Assembly: GCF_900184245.1 (NCBI RefSeq)
Contig: NZ_FXXB01000003.1
Location: 1 to 64,000, forward strand
Reading direction: 5' to 3'
DNA length: 64,000 nucleotides
Origin: Brachybacterium massiliense
GTDB lineage: Bacteria > Actinomycetota > Actinomycetes > Actinomycetales > Dermabacteraceae
The position numbers and the translations under genes were made by a program. The notes under the pieces are model-generated. The model saw nothing but the letters and a program-made list of their open reading frames with translations. It searched no databases and was not told where the DNA came from. This document shows positions 1 to 11,578 of this stretch, piece by piece; position 1 is the stretch's first letter, and every line of letters starts with the position of its first letter.

Positions 1-1374
1 GCTCAGGCGCCCGCCGCCGCCCCCGCCAACACCCGCGGACGCGTCATCACCGCCTCGATGGTCGGCACGACGATCGAGTTCTTCGATTTCTACGCCTACG
101 CCACTGCGGCCTCGCTGGTCTTCCCGGCTCTGTTCTTCCCCACACAGACCGCCGCGAACCAGCTGCTGAGCTCCTTCGCCGTCTTCGGCGTCGCCTTCGT
201 CGCCCGGCCCCTGGGCTCGCTGATCTTCGGTCACTACGGCGATCGCATCGGCCGCAAGACCACCCTCGTGGCCAGCCTGCTGGTGATGGGCATCGCGACC
301 TTCCTGATCGGCGTGCTGCCCACCGCCTCCACCCCGGGCTTCGAGATCATCGCCCCCTCGATCCTGGTGCTGCTGCGCTTCTGCCAGGGCATCGGCCTGG
401 GCGGGGAATGGTCCGGCGCGGCGCTGCTGGCCACCGAGAACGCCCCGCCCGGCAAGCGGGCGCTGTACGGCACCTTCCCGCAGCTGGGCGCCCCGCTCGG
501 CTTCATCCTCTCCAACGTGCTGTTCGTGATCCTCAGCCTGCAGCTGACCGAGGAGCAGTTCATGTCCTGGGGCTGGCGGGTGCCCTTCCTGCTCTCCGCC
601 GCCTTGGTCGTGGTGGGGCTGTGGGTGCGCCTGAAGCTCATGGAGAGCCCGGCGTTCCAGAAGGTGCTCGACGAGGAGCGGGTCGCTGCGGTGCCGATCG
701 CGCGCGTGTTCCGCACCGCCTGGAAGCCGCTGGTCTTGGCGACCATCGCGATGGTCGCGACCTACGTGCTGTTCTATCTGATGACGGCCTTCCTCATGGT
801 CGTCGGCACCACCGCGGCCGACGAGGCCTCCGCCCGCGCCGCCGCCGAGGCGGCCGGCAAACCGTTCGACGCCGCGGGCTTCGCGCCGGGTCTCGGCTAC
901 GAGCGCCCGCAGTTCCTCACCATGCTGATCATCGGCGTGGTCTTCTTCGGCATCTTCACCCTGGTCTCCGGGCCGCTCGCGGACCGCATGGGCCGGCGGA
1001 AGCTGCTGCTCGGCGTCACCGCCGCGATCGGCGCGTTCGGGCTCGTGCTCGAGCCGCTGATGCAGGGCGGGACGGTCGGCGTGATGGCCGCGCTGATCCT
1101 CGGTTTCACCCTGATGGGCCTGACCTTCGGCCCGATGGCCGCGTTCCTGCCGGAGATGTTCCAGGCCGACGTGCGCTACACCGGCAGCGCCGTCAGCTAC
1201 AACATGGCCTCCGTGATCGGTGCCGCCCCCGCTCCCTACGCGATGATCGCGCTGTGGCAGGCGATGGACGGCGCGCTCTGGCTGGTGGGCGGCTACCTTC
1301 TCCTGGCCGCCGTGATCACGATCGTCGCGCTGGTGATCGGCAAGGAGACTCGCGAGGTCGACTACCTGGCCTGA
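1..1374 (+). CDS. MFS transporter of the metabolite:H+ symporter (MHS/ProP-like) family, 5' end cut off
   Basis: The reading frame is open from base 1, so the true start lies upstream of the window; 457 residues are visible. The protein is an integral membrane secondary transporter. The loop between helices 2 and 3 carries the MFS signature GHYGDRIGRK and the pseudo-repeat loop carries GPLADRMGRRK. The opening TTIEFFDFYAY is typical of the MHS subgroup (proline/betaine, citrate, alpha-ketoglutarate and shikimate symporters). A roughly 45-residue Ala-rich insertion (visible residues 265-305, nucleotides about 810-900) lies in a periplasmic loop, as in many actinobacterial members. Substrate cannot be deduced. 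It converges on pgi with a shared terminator between them. Confidence 0.85.
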   Translation, partial: AQAPAAAPANTRGRVITASMVGTTIEFFDFYAYATAASLVFPALFFPTQTAANQLLSSFAVFGVAFVARPLGSLIFGHYGDRIGRKTTLVASLLVMGIATFLIGVLPTASTPGFEIIAPSILVLLRFCQGIGLGGEWSGAALLATENAPPGKRALYGTFPQLGAPLGFILSNVLFVILSLQLTEEQFMSWGWRVPFLLSAALVVVGLWVRLKLMESPAFQKVLDEERVAAVPIARVFRTAWKPLVLATIAMVATYVLFYLMTAFLMVVGTTAADEASARAAAEAAGKPFDAAGFAPGLGYERPQFLTMLIIGVVFFGIFTLVSGPLADRMGRRKLLLGVTAAIGAFGLVLEPLMQGGTVGVMAALILGFTLMGLTFGPMAAFLPEMFQADVRYTGSAVSYNMASVIGAAPAPYAMIALWQAMDGALWLVGGYLLLAAVITIVALVIGKETREVDYLA

Positions 1375-1415
1375 TCGACGTGCTGCGACGCCGCCTCACA
1401 GCGCACTCTCAGCGC

Positions 1416-1470
1416 AACAGCCTGCTGGCGAACCGGATCCGATGGAAATGTGGTTCGCCAGCAGGCTGTT
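1416..1470. terminator. Bidirectional terminator between the MFS gene and pgi
   Basis: A perfect 19-bp inverted repeat (arms 1416-1434 and 1452-1470, left arm AACAGCCTGCTGGCGAACC) with a 17-nt loop sits between two converging genes. It has no strong T-run, which is common for actinobacterial terminators. It can serve both strands. Confidence 0.75.
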
Positions 1471-1494
1471 CGTTGGTTGACGGCCGCGGCGGGC

Positions 1495-3189
1495 TCAGCC
1501 CTCTCGGTGGGCGAGGTAGTAGCGGATCAGGCTCTCGGTCGAGGAGTCCTCGCCCGAGATCGCGGCCTCATCGCCCGCGACGGCGCCGGCCAGATCCTTC
1601 GCGAGCTGCTTGCCGAGCTCCACGCCCCACTGATCGAAGGAGTTGATGCCCCACACCACGCCCTGCACGAAGGTGATGTGCTCGTACAGCGCGATCAGCT
1701 GACCCAGCACCGAGGCGGTCAGCTTCGGCGCCATGATCGAGGTGGTGGGACGGTCACCGGAGAACTCGCGGGCCGCGACCAGCGGACCCTCGGTGCCCTC
1801 GGCGCGGACCTCGTCGGCGGTCTTGCCGAAGGCGAGCGCCTTGGTCTGCGCGAAGAAGTTCGCCAGGAACAGCTCGTGGACGTCCTGGTCGCCGTCGGCC
1901 AGCGCGTGGTTCGGGGTCGCGAAGGCGATGAAGTCCGCCGGGATCACCCGGTTGCCCTGATGGATCAGCTGGTAGAAGGCGTGCTGACCGTTGGTGCCGG
2001 GCTCGCCCCAGAACACCTCGCCGGTCTCGGTGGTCGCGAGCGAGCCGTCCCAGCGCACCGCCTTGCCGTTGGACTCCATCGTGAGCTGCTGAAGGTAGGC
2101 GGGGAAGCGGTGGAGGTACTGCGAGTAGGGCAGGACGGCGTGGGTCTCCGCCTCGAGGAAGTTCACGTTCCAGATGTTCAGCATGCCCATCAGCAGCGGC
2201 ACGTTCTGGGCCGCGGGGGCGGTGCGGAAGTGCTCGTCCATCGCGTGGAAGCCGCCCAGCAGCTCCTCGAAGACGTCCGGTCCCAGCACCGTCGCGAGCA
2301 CCGTGCCGATCGCGGAGTCCACCGAGTAGCGGCCTCCCACCCAGTCCCAGAACCCGAAGGTGTTGGCGGGATCGATGCCGAAGGCCTCGACCTTGTCCAG
2401 TGCGGTGGAGACGGCCACGAAGTGCTTGGCCACGGCCTCCTTCTCCTGCTCGGAGGTCAGGCCCGCGTTCTCCCGCAGCGCGCCCAGCAGCCACTGCCGC
2501 ACCAGGCGTGCATTGGTGAGGGTCTCGAGGGTGGTGAAGGTCTTCGAGGCGACGATCACCAGCGTGGTCTCGGGGTCGAGGTCGCGTGTGGTGGCGTAGG
2601 CGTCGGTGGGGTCGATGTTCGAGATGAAGCGGGCCTCGAGGCCGTCCTGGGCCAGGGGCTTCAGCGCCTCGTAGACCATCACGGGGCCCAGGTCGCTGCC
2701 GCCGATGCCGATGTTGACCACGGTCTCGATCCGCTTGCCGGTCACGCCGGTCCACTCGCCCGAGCGCATCTTGTCCGCGAACTCGTAGACACGGTGCAGG
2801 GTGCCGCGCACGTCCTCGTCGATGTTCTGGCCGTCGACCGTGAGGGAGGGGGAGGAGCCCGCCGGGCGGCGCAGTGCGGTGTGGAGCACTGCGCGGTCCT
2901 CGGTGGTGTTGATGTGGGCGCCGGTGAACATCGCATCGCGGCGCTCCTCGACCCCCACCTCACGGGCCAGCCGCAGCAGCAGCTCGGAGGTCTCGGGGGT
3001 GATGAGGTTCTTGGAGAGGTCCACGTGGAGCTCTGCGGCGGTGTGGGTGAAGCGCTCGGCGCGCTGCGGGTCCTCATCGAACCATTCGCGCAGGGAGCCG
3101 TCGAGGTCGAGGTGGTGTGCCTCGAGCTCGGCCCAGGCGTCGGTCGAGGTGGGATCGATGGGGGCGTCGGGTGAGATCGAAGCAGTCAT
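1495..3189 (-). CDS. pgi: Glucose-6-phosphate isomerase
   Basis: Cytosolic isomerase interconverting glucose 6-phosphate and fructose 6-phosphate in glycolysis/gluconeogenesis; 564 aa, the usual length for the long bacterial form. The sugar-phosphate motif [10 protein letters not shown] lies near residue 160, [11 protein letters not shown] in the middle, and the C-terminal family signature [13 protein letters not shown] near residue 520. The ATG at 3189 is chosen because homology begins there; an AAGAGGTG-like ribosome site lies about 12 nt upstream. The frame is open further upstream, but those residues look non-coding. Monocistronic, converging on the MFS gene. Confidence 0.95.
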   Translation of the reverse strand: MTASISPDAPIDPTSTDAWAELEAHHLDLDGSLREWFDEDPQRAERFTHTAAELHVDLSKNLITPETSELLLRLAREVGVEERRDAMFTGAHINTTEDRAVLHTALRRPAGSSPSLTVDGQNIDEDVRGTLHRVYEFADKMRSGEWTGVTGKRIETVVNIGIGGSDLGPVMVYEALKPLAQDGLEARFISNIDPTDAYATTRDLDPETTLVIVASKTFTTLETLTNARLVRQWLLGALRENAGLTSEQEKEAVAKHFVAVSTALDKVEAFGIDPANTFGFWDWVGGRYSVDSAIGTVLATVLGPDVFEELLGGFHAMDEHFRTAPAAQNVPLLMGMLNIWNVNFLEAETHAVLPYSQYLHRFPAYLQQLTMESNGKAVRWDGSLATTETGEVFWGEPGTNGQHAFYQLIHQGNRVIPADFIAFATPNHALADGDQDVHELFLANFFAQTKALAFGKTADEVRAEGTEGPLVAAREFSGDRPTTSIMAPKLTASVLGQLIALYEHITFVQGVVWGINSFDQWGVELGKQLAKDLAGAVAGDEAAISGEDSSTESLIRYYLAHREG

Positions 3190-3349
3190 ACGGCCATTGA
3201 ACACCTCTTGTCGAGATCGTGGCGATTCCGCCGCCGTGGCGGGCACGGCGCGCCGTCGGACGCCGTCGCTCGGGCGTCTCTCGGACGGACCGGAACGCTC
3301 TGACCTGCGGGGTGAATGCGCCGAGACCTAAGCGTTACCGACAGGTGGA

Positions 3350-3377
3350 TTGCAGTTGACACAGAAGGGTGCACACT
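3350..3377 (+). promoter_or_regulatory. Candidate promoter for the peptide ABC operon
   Basis: TTGCAG at 3350-3355 and CACACT at 3372-3377 are 16 bp apart. An overlapping TTGACA at 3356-3361 is a better -35 but has no good -10 at the right distance. A small stem (CCGCAC/GTGCGG) follows before the gene. Weak pattern match only. Confidence 0.3.
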
Positions 3378-3434
3378 GGGTCGGTGCCGCACAACGATCG
3401 TGCGGTGCTCGAACCCTCACCCTCAGGAGTCCCC

Positions 3435-5087
3435 ATGGCCTTCTCACGCCGATCCATGATGCTCGGCACCGCCGCAGGCGGAGCAGCACTGACCCTCGCC
3501 GCCTGCGGAGGCGGCGACGACGGAGGCAGCGGCGGCGGCAGCGGTGGCGGCGGCGGCACCGGCGAGCCGATCTACGCGAACACCACCGAGCCCGAGAACC
3601 CCCTGATCCCCACGAACACGGGTGAGGTGGGCGGCGGCCGCATCGTCACCATGATCTTCGCCGGGCTCGTGTACTACGCGGCGGACGGCACCGCCGAGAA
3701 CGACATCGCCGAGTCCATCGAGTCCGAGGACAACCAGAACTGGACCATCACCATCCGGGAGGGGCTGACCTACTCCGACGGCTCGACCCCGATCACCGCC
3801 GAGGACTTCGTCAACGCCTGGAACTTCGGGGCCAACGCCGCCAACGCACAGCTGGGCCAGTACTTCTTCGAGCCGATCGAGGGCTATGACGAGCTCTCCG
3901 CCGAGGGTGTCGCCGAGGACGCGACCCTGACCGGCCTCGAGGTCGTGGACGAGCGCACCTTCACCGTGCGCCTGATCTCGCCCCAGTCCGACTTCCCGAC
4001 CCGCCTGGGCTACTCGGCCTACATGCCGCTGCCGCCCTCGGCCTTCGACGACATCGAGGCCTACGGCGAGATGCCGCTGGCCAACGGTCCCTACAAGCTC
4101 GAGACCTGGACCCACGACCAGGAGCTCGTGCTCGTGCCCAACGAGTCCTACGACGGCCCACGCGCCCCGCAGAACTCCGGCATCACCTTCACGGTCTACC
4201 AGGACCCCGAGACGATGTACCTGGACCTGCAGTCCAACCAGGTCGACGTGGTCGACTAGCTGCCGGGCTCGGCGCTGCAGACCTTCGAGTCGGATCTGGG
4301 CGAGCGCGCGGTCAACGCCCCCGGCGCCGTCTTCCAGTCGATGACGCTGCCGGGCTACGACCCGAACTTCGAGGGCGAGGCCGGTGCGCTGCGCCGCCAG
4401 GCCCTCTCCCGGGCGATCGACCGCCAGTCGATCTGCGACAACCTGTTCTTCGGCACCCGCACCCCGGCCACCGACTTCGTCTCCCCGGTGATCCCCGGTG
4501 GCGGTGCGACCGACATCCCCGGCGCGGAGGTGCTCGAGTTCGACGAGGCCGAGGCGACGCGCCTGTGGGAGGAGGCCGAGGCCATCAAGCCCTTCGAGGG
4601 CCCGCTGACCCTCGCCTACAACTCCGACGGCCCCCACGCCGACTGGGTCGAGGCGGTCTGCAACTCGCTGACCAACGTGCTGGGCATCGAGGCGAAGCCC
4701 ACCCCGTTCGCGGCCTTCGGCGAGATGCGCGAGCAGATCCGCAACCGTGAGCTCGACGGCACCTGGCGCTCGGGCTGGCAGGCGGACTACCCCTCGGCCT
4801 ACAACTTCCTCGGGCCGCTCTACGGCACCGCGGCGGCCGACGGCAAGGGCAGCAACGACGGCGACTACAAGAACCCCGAGTTCGATCAGCTCCTGGCAGA
4901 CGGCCTCGCCGCCGAGACCGAGGAGGACGCGATCGCGCTGTGGAAGGAGGCGGAGGCGCTGCTGATGCGGGACCTGCCGGTCCTGCCGCTGTGGTACCAG
5001 AACACCATCGGCGGCTACTCCGAGCTGGTCTCCGATGTGGAGTACGGCTGGGACACCGTGCCGCTGTACCACCTGATCACCAAGTGA
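3435..5087 (+). pseudogene. Peptide ABC transporter substrate-binding lipoprotein (OppA/DppA type) interrupted by an in-frame TAG
   Basis: The extracytoplasmic solute-binding subunit (SBP_bac_5 family) for the permeases and ATPase downstream. The ATG at 3435 has AGGAG 7 nt upstream. The N-terminus is a lipoprotein signal: SRRSMM (Tat-like twin arginine), a hydrophobic core, then lipobox LAAC with Cys24, followed by a Gly/Ser-rich linker. The same frame runs to the stop at 5085-5087 (550 codons, normal family length) but is interrupted by TAG at 4257-4259 (codon 275). Both halves look like intact binding-protein sequence: the first ends QSNQVDVVD and the second resumes LPGSALQTFESD with no lost residues. 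A single C-to-T change of a CAG glutamine codon would explain it. The gene is therefore a recent nonsense mutant or a sequence error. The N-terminal half alone lacks the second lobe and could not bind substrate normally. Confidence 0.85.
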
Positions 5088-5103
5088 TCCGCTGACATAC
5101 CCT

Positions 5104-5143
5104 GCGACAGCGGGAATCGGCCCCGCCCGATTCCCGCTGTCGC
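5104..5143 (+). terminator. Strong intra-operon hairpin between the binding protein and permease genes
   Basis: Perfect 17-bp inverted repeat (5104-5120 and 5127-5143, left arm GCGACAGCGGGAATCGG) with a 6-nt loop. Such hairpins after binding-protein genes commonly act as partial terminators or mRNA stabilisers that set the binding-protein:permease ratio. No clear T-run follows. Confidence 0.65.
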
Positions 5144-5208
5144 ACGCCTGGCACCGCCAGGCTGCCCCGGGCCCCACGGCCCCTCCTCCCACCGCGAAAG
5201 GGATCGAC

Positions 5209-6138
5209 GTGATCTGGTACATCGGGCGGCGCCTGCTGCAGATGATCCCCGTCTTCCTCGGCGCCACCCTGATCGTCTACCTGATGGCGTTCTACACCTC
5301 GGGTGACCCGATCCTCGCCCTGGCCGGCGACAAGCCGATCTCCCCGGCTGTCGAGCAGCAGCTGCGCGAGCAGTACAACCTGGACCAGCCGGTGCTGGTG
5401 CAGTGGCTGCTGTACCTCAAGAGCGTGCTGACCTTCGATCTCGGCGTCGGCTTCAACGGCCGCCCGATCTGGGACCAGATCGCCGCCGCCTTCCCCACCA
5501 CCTTCCGGCTCGCGATCATCGCCGTCGTGGTCGAGGCGTTCTTCGGCATCATCGCCGGCGTGATCTCGGGCCTGCGCAAGGGCCAGCTGATCGACACCAC
5601 GTTGCTGATGCTCTCGCTGCTGCTGATCGCGACCCCCACCTTCGTGCTCGGCTTCCTCGCCCAGTTCGTCTTCGGACTGCAGCTGGGGATCTCGCCGATC
5701 AACGTGGGCCGCGACCCCTCCTGGATGAACCTGCTGCTGCCGGGCTTCGTGCTGGGCGGCGTCTCCTTCGCCTATGTGCTGCGCCTGACCCGCACCTCCA
5801 TCGCCGAGACCGCGACCGCCGATCATGTGCGCACCGCGACCGCGAAGGGCCTCTCCCGGCAGGGCGTGGTCGGCAAGCACATCCTGCGCAACTCCCTGAT
5901 CCCCGTGGTCACCTTCATCGGCGCGGACCTGGGCGCCCTGATGGGCGGTGCGATCGTCACCGAGCGGGTGTTCAACATCCCCGGCATCGGCACTCTGCTG
6001 ATCACCTCGATCATCTCCGGGGAAGCGCCGATGATCGTCTCCCTCGTGACGCTCCTGGTGATCATCTTCCTGCTGTCCAACCTCGTCGTGGATGTGCTCT
6101 ACGGCGTGCTCGACCCGAGGATCCGCTATGCCAAGTGA
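5209..6138 (+). CDS. Peptide ABC transporter permease, DppB/OppB type
   Basis: Inner-membrane subunit of a dipeptide/oligopeptide importer; 309 aa, with the family's usual layout of six predicted membrane helices starting at WYIGRRLLQMIPVFLG. The cytoplasmic EAA loop that docks the ATPase is present around residues 205-235 (RTATAKGLSRQGVVGKHILR). The start is GTG at 5209, preceded by GAAAGG. It overlaps the next permease gene by 11 bp, so the two are translationally coupled. Confidence 0.92.
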   Translation: MIWYIGRRLLQMIPVFLGATLIVYLMAFYTSGDPILALAGDKPISPAVEQQLREQYNLDQPVLVQWLLYLKSVLTFDLGVGFNGRPIWDQIAAAFPTTFRLAIIAVVVEAFFGIIAGVISGLRKGQLIDTTLLMLSLLLIATPTFVLGFLAQFVFGLQLGISPINVGRDPSWMNLLLPGFVLGGVSFAYVLRLTRTSIAETATADHVRTATAKGLSRQGVVGKHILRNSLIPVVTFIGADLGALMGGAIVTERVFNIPGIGTLLITSIISGEAPMIVSLVTLLVIIFLLSNLVVDVLYGVLDPRIRYAK

Positions 6139-7084
6139 TGCCATCCCCTCCCGCCGCCCGAGGTCGGAGCACTGGGTCGCCCCGCTGGAGGAGACCCCGC
6201 TGCAGGCCGTCGACGCCGCCGACACCACCACCGCGCCGCGCTCCCTGTGGGGCGACGCCCTGCACAACCTGATCCGCAACCCGATCTTCGTGATCTCGGC
6301 GCTGCTGATCCTGTTCGTGCTGTTCGTCGCGGCCTTCCCGCAGGTGTTCACCTCGCAGGATCCGCGCTTCGGCGATCTGTCCCGCGCGAACCAGCCGCCC
6401 GGGTCCGAGCACCCCTTCGGCACCTCCCGCCAGGGCTACGACATCATGGCCCGCACCTTCTGGGGTGCGCGCACCTCCGTGGTGATCGGGTTCTTCGCGA
6501 TGATCGGCTCCACCCTCATCGGCGGCGTGATCGGTGCGCTCGCCGGCTACCTCGGCGGCTGGTTCGACGAGGTCATCTCCCGTGTGACCGACATCTTCTT
6601 CGCGGTCCCGCTGATCCTCGGCGCGATCGTGGTGTGGACCCGACTGGGCGAGATGAACGTCGTGACCGTGGTGCTGGTGCTGAGCGTGTTCGGCTGGACC
6701 AACATCGCGCGCATCATGCGCGGCTCGGTGATCTCCACCAAGAGTCAGGACTTCGTGACCTCCTCCGTCGCGCTCGGCGCCTCGCGCTCTTCCGTGCTGC
6801 TCAAGCACGTGATCCCCAATGCGATCGCCCCCGTGATCGTCACCGCCACCGTGAACCTCGGCGTGTTCATCGTCGCCGAGGCGACCCTGTCGTTCCTCGG
6901 CGTGGGCCTGCCCACCAGCTCCGTGTCCTGGGGAGGGGACATCTCCGATGCCCGGGACGCGCTGCGCACCCAGCCGTCGATGCTGTTCTACCCGTCCGTG
7001 GCCCTCGCGATCACCGTGCTGAGCTTCATCATGCTCGGCGACGCGGTGCGCGATGCCCTGGACCCGAAGGCGAGGAAGCGATGA
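6128..7084 (+). CDS. Peptide ABC transporter permease, DppC/OppC type
   Basis: Second membrane subunit of the peptide importer; 318 aa from the ATG at 6128, which lies inside the end of the DppB-type gene. A hydrophilic N-terminal tail of about 50 residues precedes the first helix (NPIFVISALLILFVLFVAAF), as is usual for OppC_N proteins. The EAA loop reads ALGASRSSVLLKHVIPNAI. The stop overlaps the start of the ATPase gene (ATGA). Confidence 0.92.
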   Translation: MPSDAIPSRRPRSEHWVAPLEETPLQAVDAADTTTAPRSLWGDALHNLIRNPIFVISALLILFVLFVAAFPQVFTSQDPRFGDLSRANQPPGSEHPFGTSRQGYDIMARTFWGARTSVVIGFFAMIGSTLIGGVIGALAGYLGGWFDEVISRVTDIFFAVPLILGAIVVWTRLGEMNVVTVVLVLSVFGWTNIARIMRGSVISTKSQDFVTSSVALGASRSSVLLKHVIPNAIAPVIVTATVNLGVFIVAEATLSFLGVGLPTSSVSWGGDISDARDALRTQPSMLFYPSVALAITVLSFIMLGDAVRDALDPKARKR

Positions 7085-8958
7085 CCACCACCGCCACCAC
7101 CCCGGAGCCGGCCGGCTCCACCGCCGGTCCTGCCCAGCCGCTGCTGGAGATCCGCGATCTCGAGATCACCTTCACCACCTCGAGCGGGCTGGTGAAGGGC
7201 GTGCGCAGCGCCAGCCTCGAGGTGTACCCCGGGGAGACCGTCGCGATCGTCGGCGAATCCGGCTCCGGGAAGTCCACCACCGCGATGGCGATCGCCCACC
7301 TGCTGGCCAAGAACGGCTCGATCACCGGCGGGCAGATCCTCTTCGAGGGCCGCGACATCACCCACGTCTCCGAGAAGGAGATCCGGGTGCTGCGCGGCGA
7401 CCAGGTGGGTCTGGTCCCGCAGGACCCGATGAGCAACCTCAACCCCATGTGGCGCGTGGGCTCCCAGATCCAGGAGACCCTCGCCGCGAACGGCATCGCC
7501 AAGGGCGCCGAGGCGCGCACCCGCACGGTGCAGCTGCTCGAGGAGGCCGGACTCGCCGACGCCGAGCGGCGCGCCCAGCAGTACCCGCACGAGTTCTCCG
7601 GCGGCATGAAGCAGCGCGCCCTGATCGCGATGGGACTGGCCGCACGGCCCAAGCTGCTGGTCGCCGACGAGCCCACCAGCGCCCTGGACGTCACCGTCCA
7701 GCAGCAGATCCTCGACCATCTCGACACCCTCACCGAGGAGCTCGGCGTCGCGGTGCTGCTGATCACCCACGACCTCGGCCTGGCCGCCGAGCGGGCCCAG
7801 CACCTGGTGGTGATGTACAAGGGTCAGGTCGTCGAGTCCGGGCCAGCGCGCGAGCTGCTGCAGAACCCGCAGCACCCCTACACCCGGCGCCTGATCAGCG
7901 CAGCGCCCTCGCTCGCCTCCAGGCGCCTGGTCTCCGCCGCCAGGCGGGCCGAGGTGCGCGAACGCGCGCGGGAGCACGCGCACGAGGAGCATCCCGTCTC
8001 CGCCGACGGCGACCGGTCGCCTGCGGAGGGCGCGACCTCCGACGCGGTGATCCAGGTCCAGAACCTCTCCAAGTCCTTCCCGATCCGCGGCAGCGTGCCC
8101 TGGCGCTCCACCCCGTTCCTCGCGGTGGACGACGTCTCCTTCGAGATCGAGCGCGGCACCACCACCGCGATCGTGGGGGAGTCCGGCTCGGGCAAGTCGA
8201 CCGTCGCCCAGATGATGCTGCGCCTGCTCGAGCCGACCTCGGGCCGGGTGCTCTTCGAGGGCAAGGACGTCACCACCTACTCGGGCCAGGCGCTGAAGAC
8301 GCTGCGCCGACGCGTGCAGCCGATCTTCCAGAACCCCTACGGCACGCTGGACCCGATGTACTCGATCTTCCGCACGATCGAGGAGCCGCTGCGCCTGCAC
8401 GGCATCGGTGACGCGAAGAGCCGAGAGACGAAGGTGCGGGACCTGCTGGACAAGGTCGCGCTGCCGTCGGAGATGATGCGCCGCTACCCCAACGAGCTCT
8501 CCGGGGGCCAGCGCCAGCGCGTCGCGATCGCCCGCGCCCTCGCCCTGGACCCGGAGGTCGTGATCTGCGACGAGGCGGTCTCCGCGCTCGACGTGCTGGT
8601 CCAGGCCCAGGTGCTCGAGCTGCTCAACGACCTGCAGGGCGAGCTGGGGCTGTCCTATCTCTTCATCACCCACGACCTCGCAGTGGTCCGTCAGATCGCG
8701 GACAGCACCCTGGTGATGGAGAAGGGGAAGGTCGTCGAGCAGGGCACCACCGATGAGGTGTTCCACTCCCCACAGCAGGACTACACCAAGCGCCTGCTCG
8801 CCGCGATCCCCGGCGGGTCGATCCCGCTCGCGGGCGCGGAGATGATCGAGGTGGACGCCCCCGAGGTCGCACCGGAGGACGAGCAGACCGACGCCACCGG
8901 CCCCGGCTCCGAGGACGAGGGACCGATCGACCCGTTCGCGAGCGCCGGACACGTCTGA
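7081..8958 (+). CDS. Fused double ATP-binding subunit of the peptide ABC transporter (DppD-DppF type)
   Basis: Cytoplasmic energiser of the importer; 625 aa with two complete nucleotide-binding domains on one chain. Domain 1: Walker A GESGSGKST about residues 58-66, Q-loop VPQDPMSNL, signature FSGGMKQR, Walker B LLVADEPTSALD about 193. Domain 2: Walker A GESGSGKST about 366, Q-loop FQNPYGTLDP, signature LSGGQRQR about 473, Walker B VICDEAVSALD (Pro-Thr of the common DEPTS replaced by Ala-Val, seen in other DppF-type subunits). An acidic tail of about 40 residues ends the protein. The ATG at 7081 overlaps the permease stop. Longer upstream reading is the permease region in another frame. With the binding protein disrupted, this transporter may be non-functional or use another binding protein. 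Confidence 0.93.
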   Translation: MTTTATTPEPAGSTAGPAQPLLEIRDLEITFTTSSGLVKGVRSASLEVYPGETVAIVGESGSGKSTTAMAIAHLLAKNGSITGGQILFEGRDITHVSEKEIRVLRGDQVGLVPQDPMSNLNPMWRVGSQIQETLAANGIAKGAEARTRTVQLLEEAGLADAERRAQQYPHEFSGGMKQRALIAMGLAARPKLLVADEPTSALDVTVQQQILDHLDTLTEELGVAVLLITHDLGLAAERAQHLVVMYKGQVVESGPARELLQNPQHPYTRRLISAAPSLASRRLVSAARRAEVRERAREHAHEEHPVSADGDRSPAEGATSDAVIQVQNLSKSFPIRGSVPWRSTPFLAVDDVSFEIERGTTTAIVGESGSGKSTVAQMMLRLLEPTSGRVLFEGKDVTTYSGQALKTLRRRVQPIFQNPYGTLDPMYSIFRTIEEPLRLHGIGDAKSRETKVRDLLDKVALPSEMMRRYPNELSGGQRQRVAIARALALDPEVVICDEAVSALDVLVQAQVLELLNDLQGELGLSYLFITHDLAVVRQIADSTLVMEKGKVVEQGTTDEVFHSPQQDYTKRLLAAIPGGSIPLAGAEMIEVDAPEVAPEDEQTDATGPGSEDEGPIDPFASAGHV

Positions 8959-8985
8959 GCGAGGCGCCGCCATCGGCCCTCCTGT

Positions 8986-9019
8986 ACGAGCGCCCCACCG
9001 CCGTCGGTGGGGCGCTCGT
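8986..9019 (+). terminator. Terminator after the peptide ABC operon
   Basis: Perfect 15-bp stem (8986-9000 with 9005-9019, left arm ACGAGCGCCCCACCG), 4-nt loop, followed by a short GCGTTTG. Confidence 0.75.
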
Positions 9020-9100
9020 GCGTTTGCGGCGCGAGTCCTCCCGCCGGGAGCGCGTCGAAGGTCTCACCCGCCGACCTCTGGCGGGGGAGCCGCAGGCGGA

Positions 9101-9145
9101 TAGACTCACCTGGGCCCTGGAGCGGGTCGCACTCGCTGTGCGACC
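9101..9145 (+). promoter_or_regulatory. Candidate -10 element and leader hairpin upstream of typA
   Basis: TAGACT at 9101-9106 fits the actinobacterial TANNNT -10 consensus; no clear -35 is seen. It would give a leader of about 85 nt containing an 8-bp stem-loop (GGTCGCAC 9125-9132, GTGCGACC 9138-9145). Confidence 0.4.
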
Positions 9146-9197
9146 GGGCGCTGCTCGGTCCTCGCCCCGCCGCGCAACCTGAAACGAGCACCTGCGT

Positions 9198-11120
<1,923 letters not shown>

Positions 11121-11124
11121 GTCG

Positions 11125-11574
11125 GTGAGCACGCAGCAGCGCACCGAGGGGACCGCCCCGCGGATGGACACGGACTCCCTCTCCGCCCGGATCACCCAGG
11201 CCGTGATGGCCCTGGTGCTCACGGTCGTCTCGGTGCTGATGCTGGTCACCACCCACCGCTTCGAGGTCGAGCTGCTCGGCGTCGAGATCCCCGCCGGGCT
11301 GCTGTTCGGTGCGCTGTTCCAGGTCGTCACCTGCGTGTTCCTGTGGTCCGCCACGGGCTCCCGACTGCCCGTGCTGGTGCTGGGCTGCCTGTGGGGGCTG
11401 CTGGCGATGCCCTTCCTCGGCCAGAGCGCCGGGGGAGGGGTGCTGATGCCCGCGATGCTGGGCGAGGTGCCGCAGTACTCGGGCTGGATCGTGCAGGGCC
11501 TCGGTGTGGGGATCCCGTTCCTGTTCGCCGGAGCGGTCACGCTGGCGGCGAGGCGCCCGCGCAGGGCACGCTGA
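11125..11574 (+). CDS. Small four-helix membrane protein, DUF6113-like
   Basis: 149 aa with four hydrophobic segments at about residues 22-42, 56-77, 80-100 and 115-140 and a basic C-terminus (RRPRRAR). The GTG at 11125 follows typA by 4 bp with GGGGAAG upstream, so it is co-transcribed. I recall a similar small membrane protein (DUF6113) in the typA-fdxA-dapC region of other actinobacteria; that name is from position and topology, not a clear motif. Function unknown. Confidence 0.7.
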   Translation: MSTQQRTEGTAPRMDTDSLSARITQAVMALVLTVVSVLMLVTTHRFEVELLGVEIPAGLLFGALFQVVTCVFLWSATGSRLPVLVLGCLWGLLAMPFLGQSAGGGVLMPAMLGEVPQYSGWIVQGLGVGIPFLFAGAVTLAARRPRRAR

Positions 11575-11578
11575 GCAT

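Noticed and set aside
3356-3361. TTGACA as the -35 of the peptide transport operon
   Set aside because: No acceptable -10 is found 16-18 bp downstream; a weaker overlapping pair fits spacing better.
6247-7080. A longer N-terminus for the fused ATPase starting at 6247
   Set aside because: That region is the permease gene in another frame; the product is Arg/Pro-rich and the true start is the ATGA overlap at 7081.
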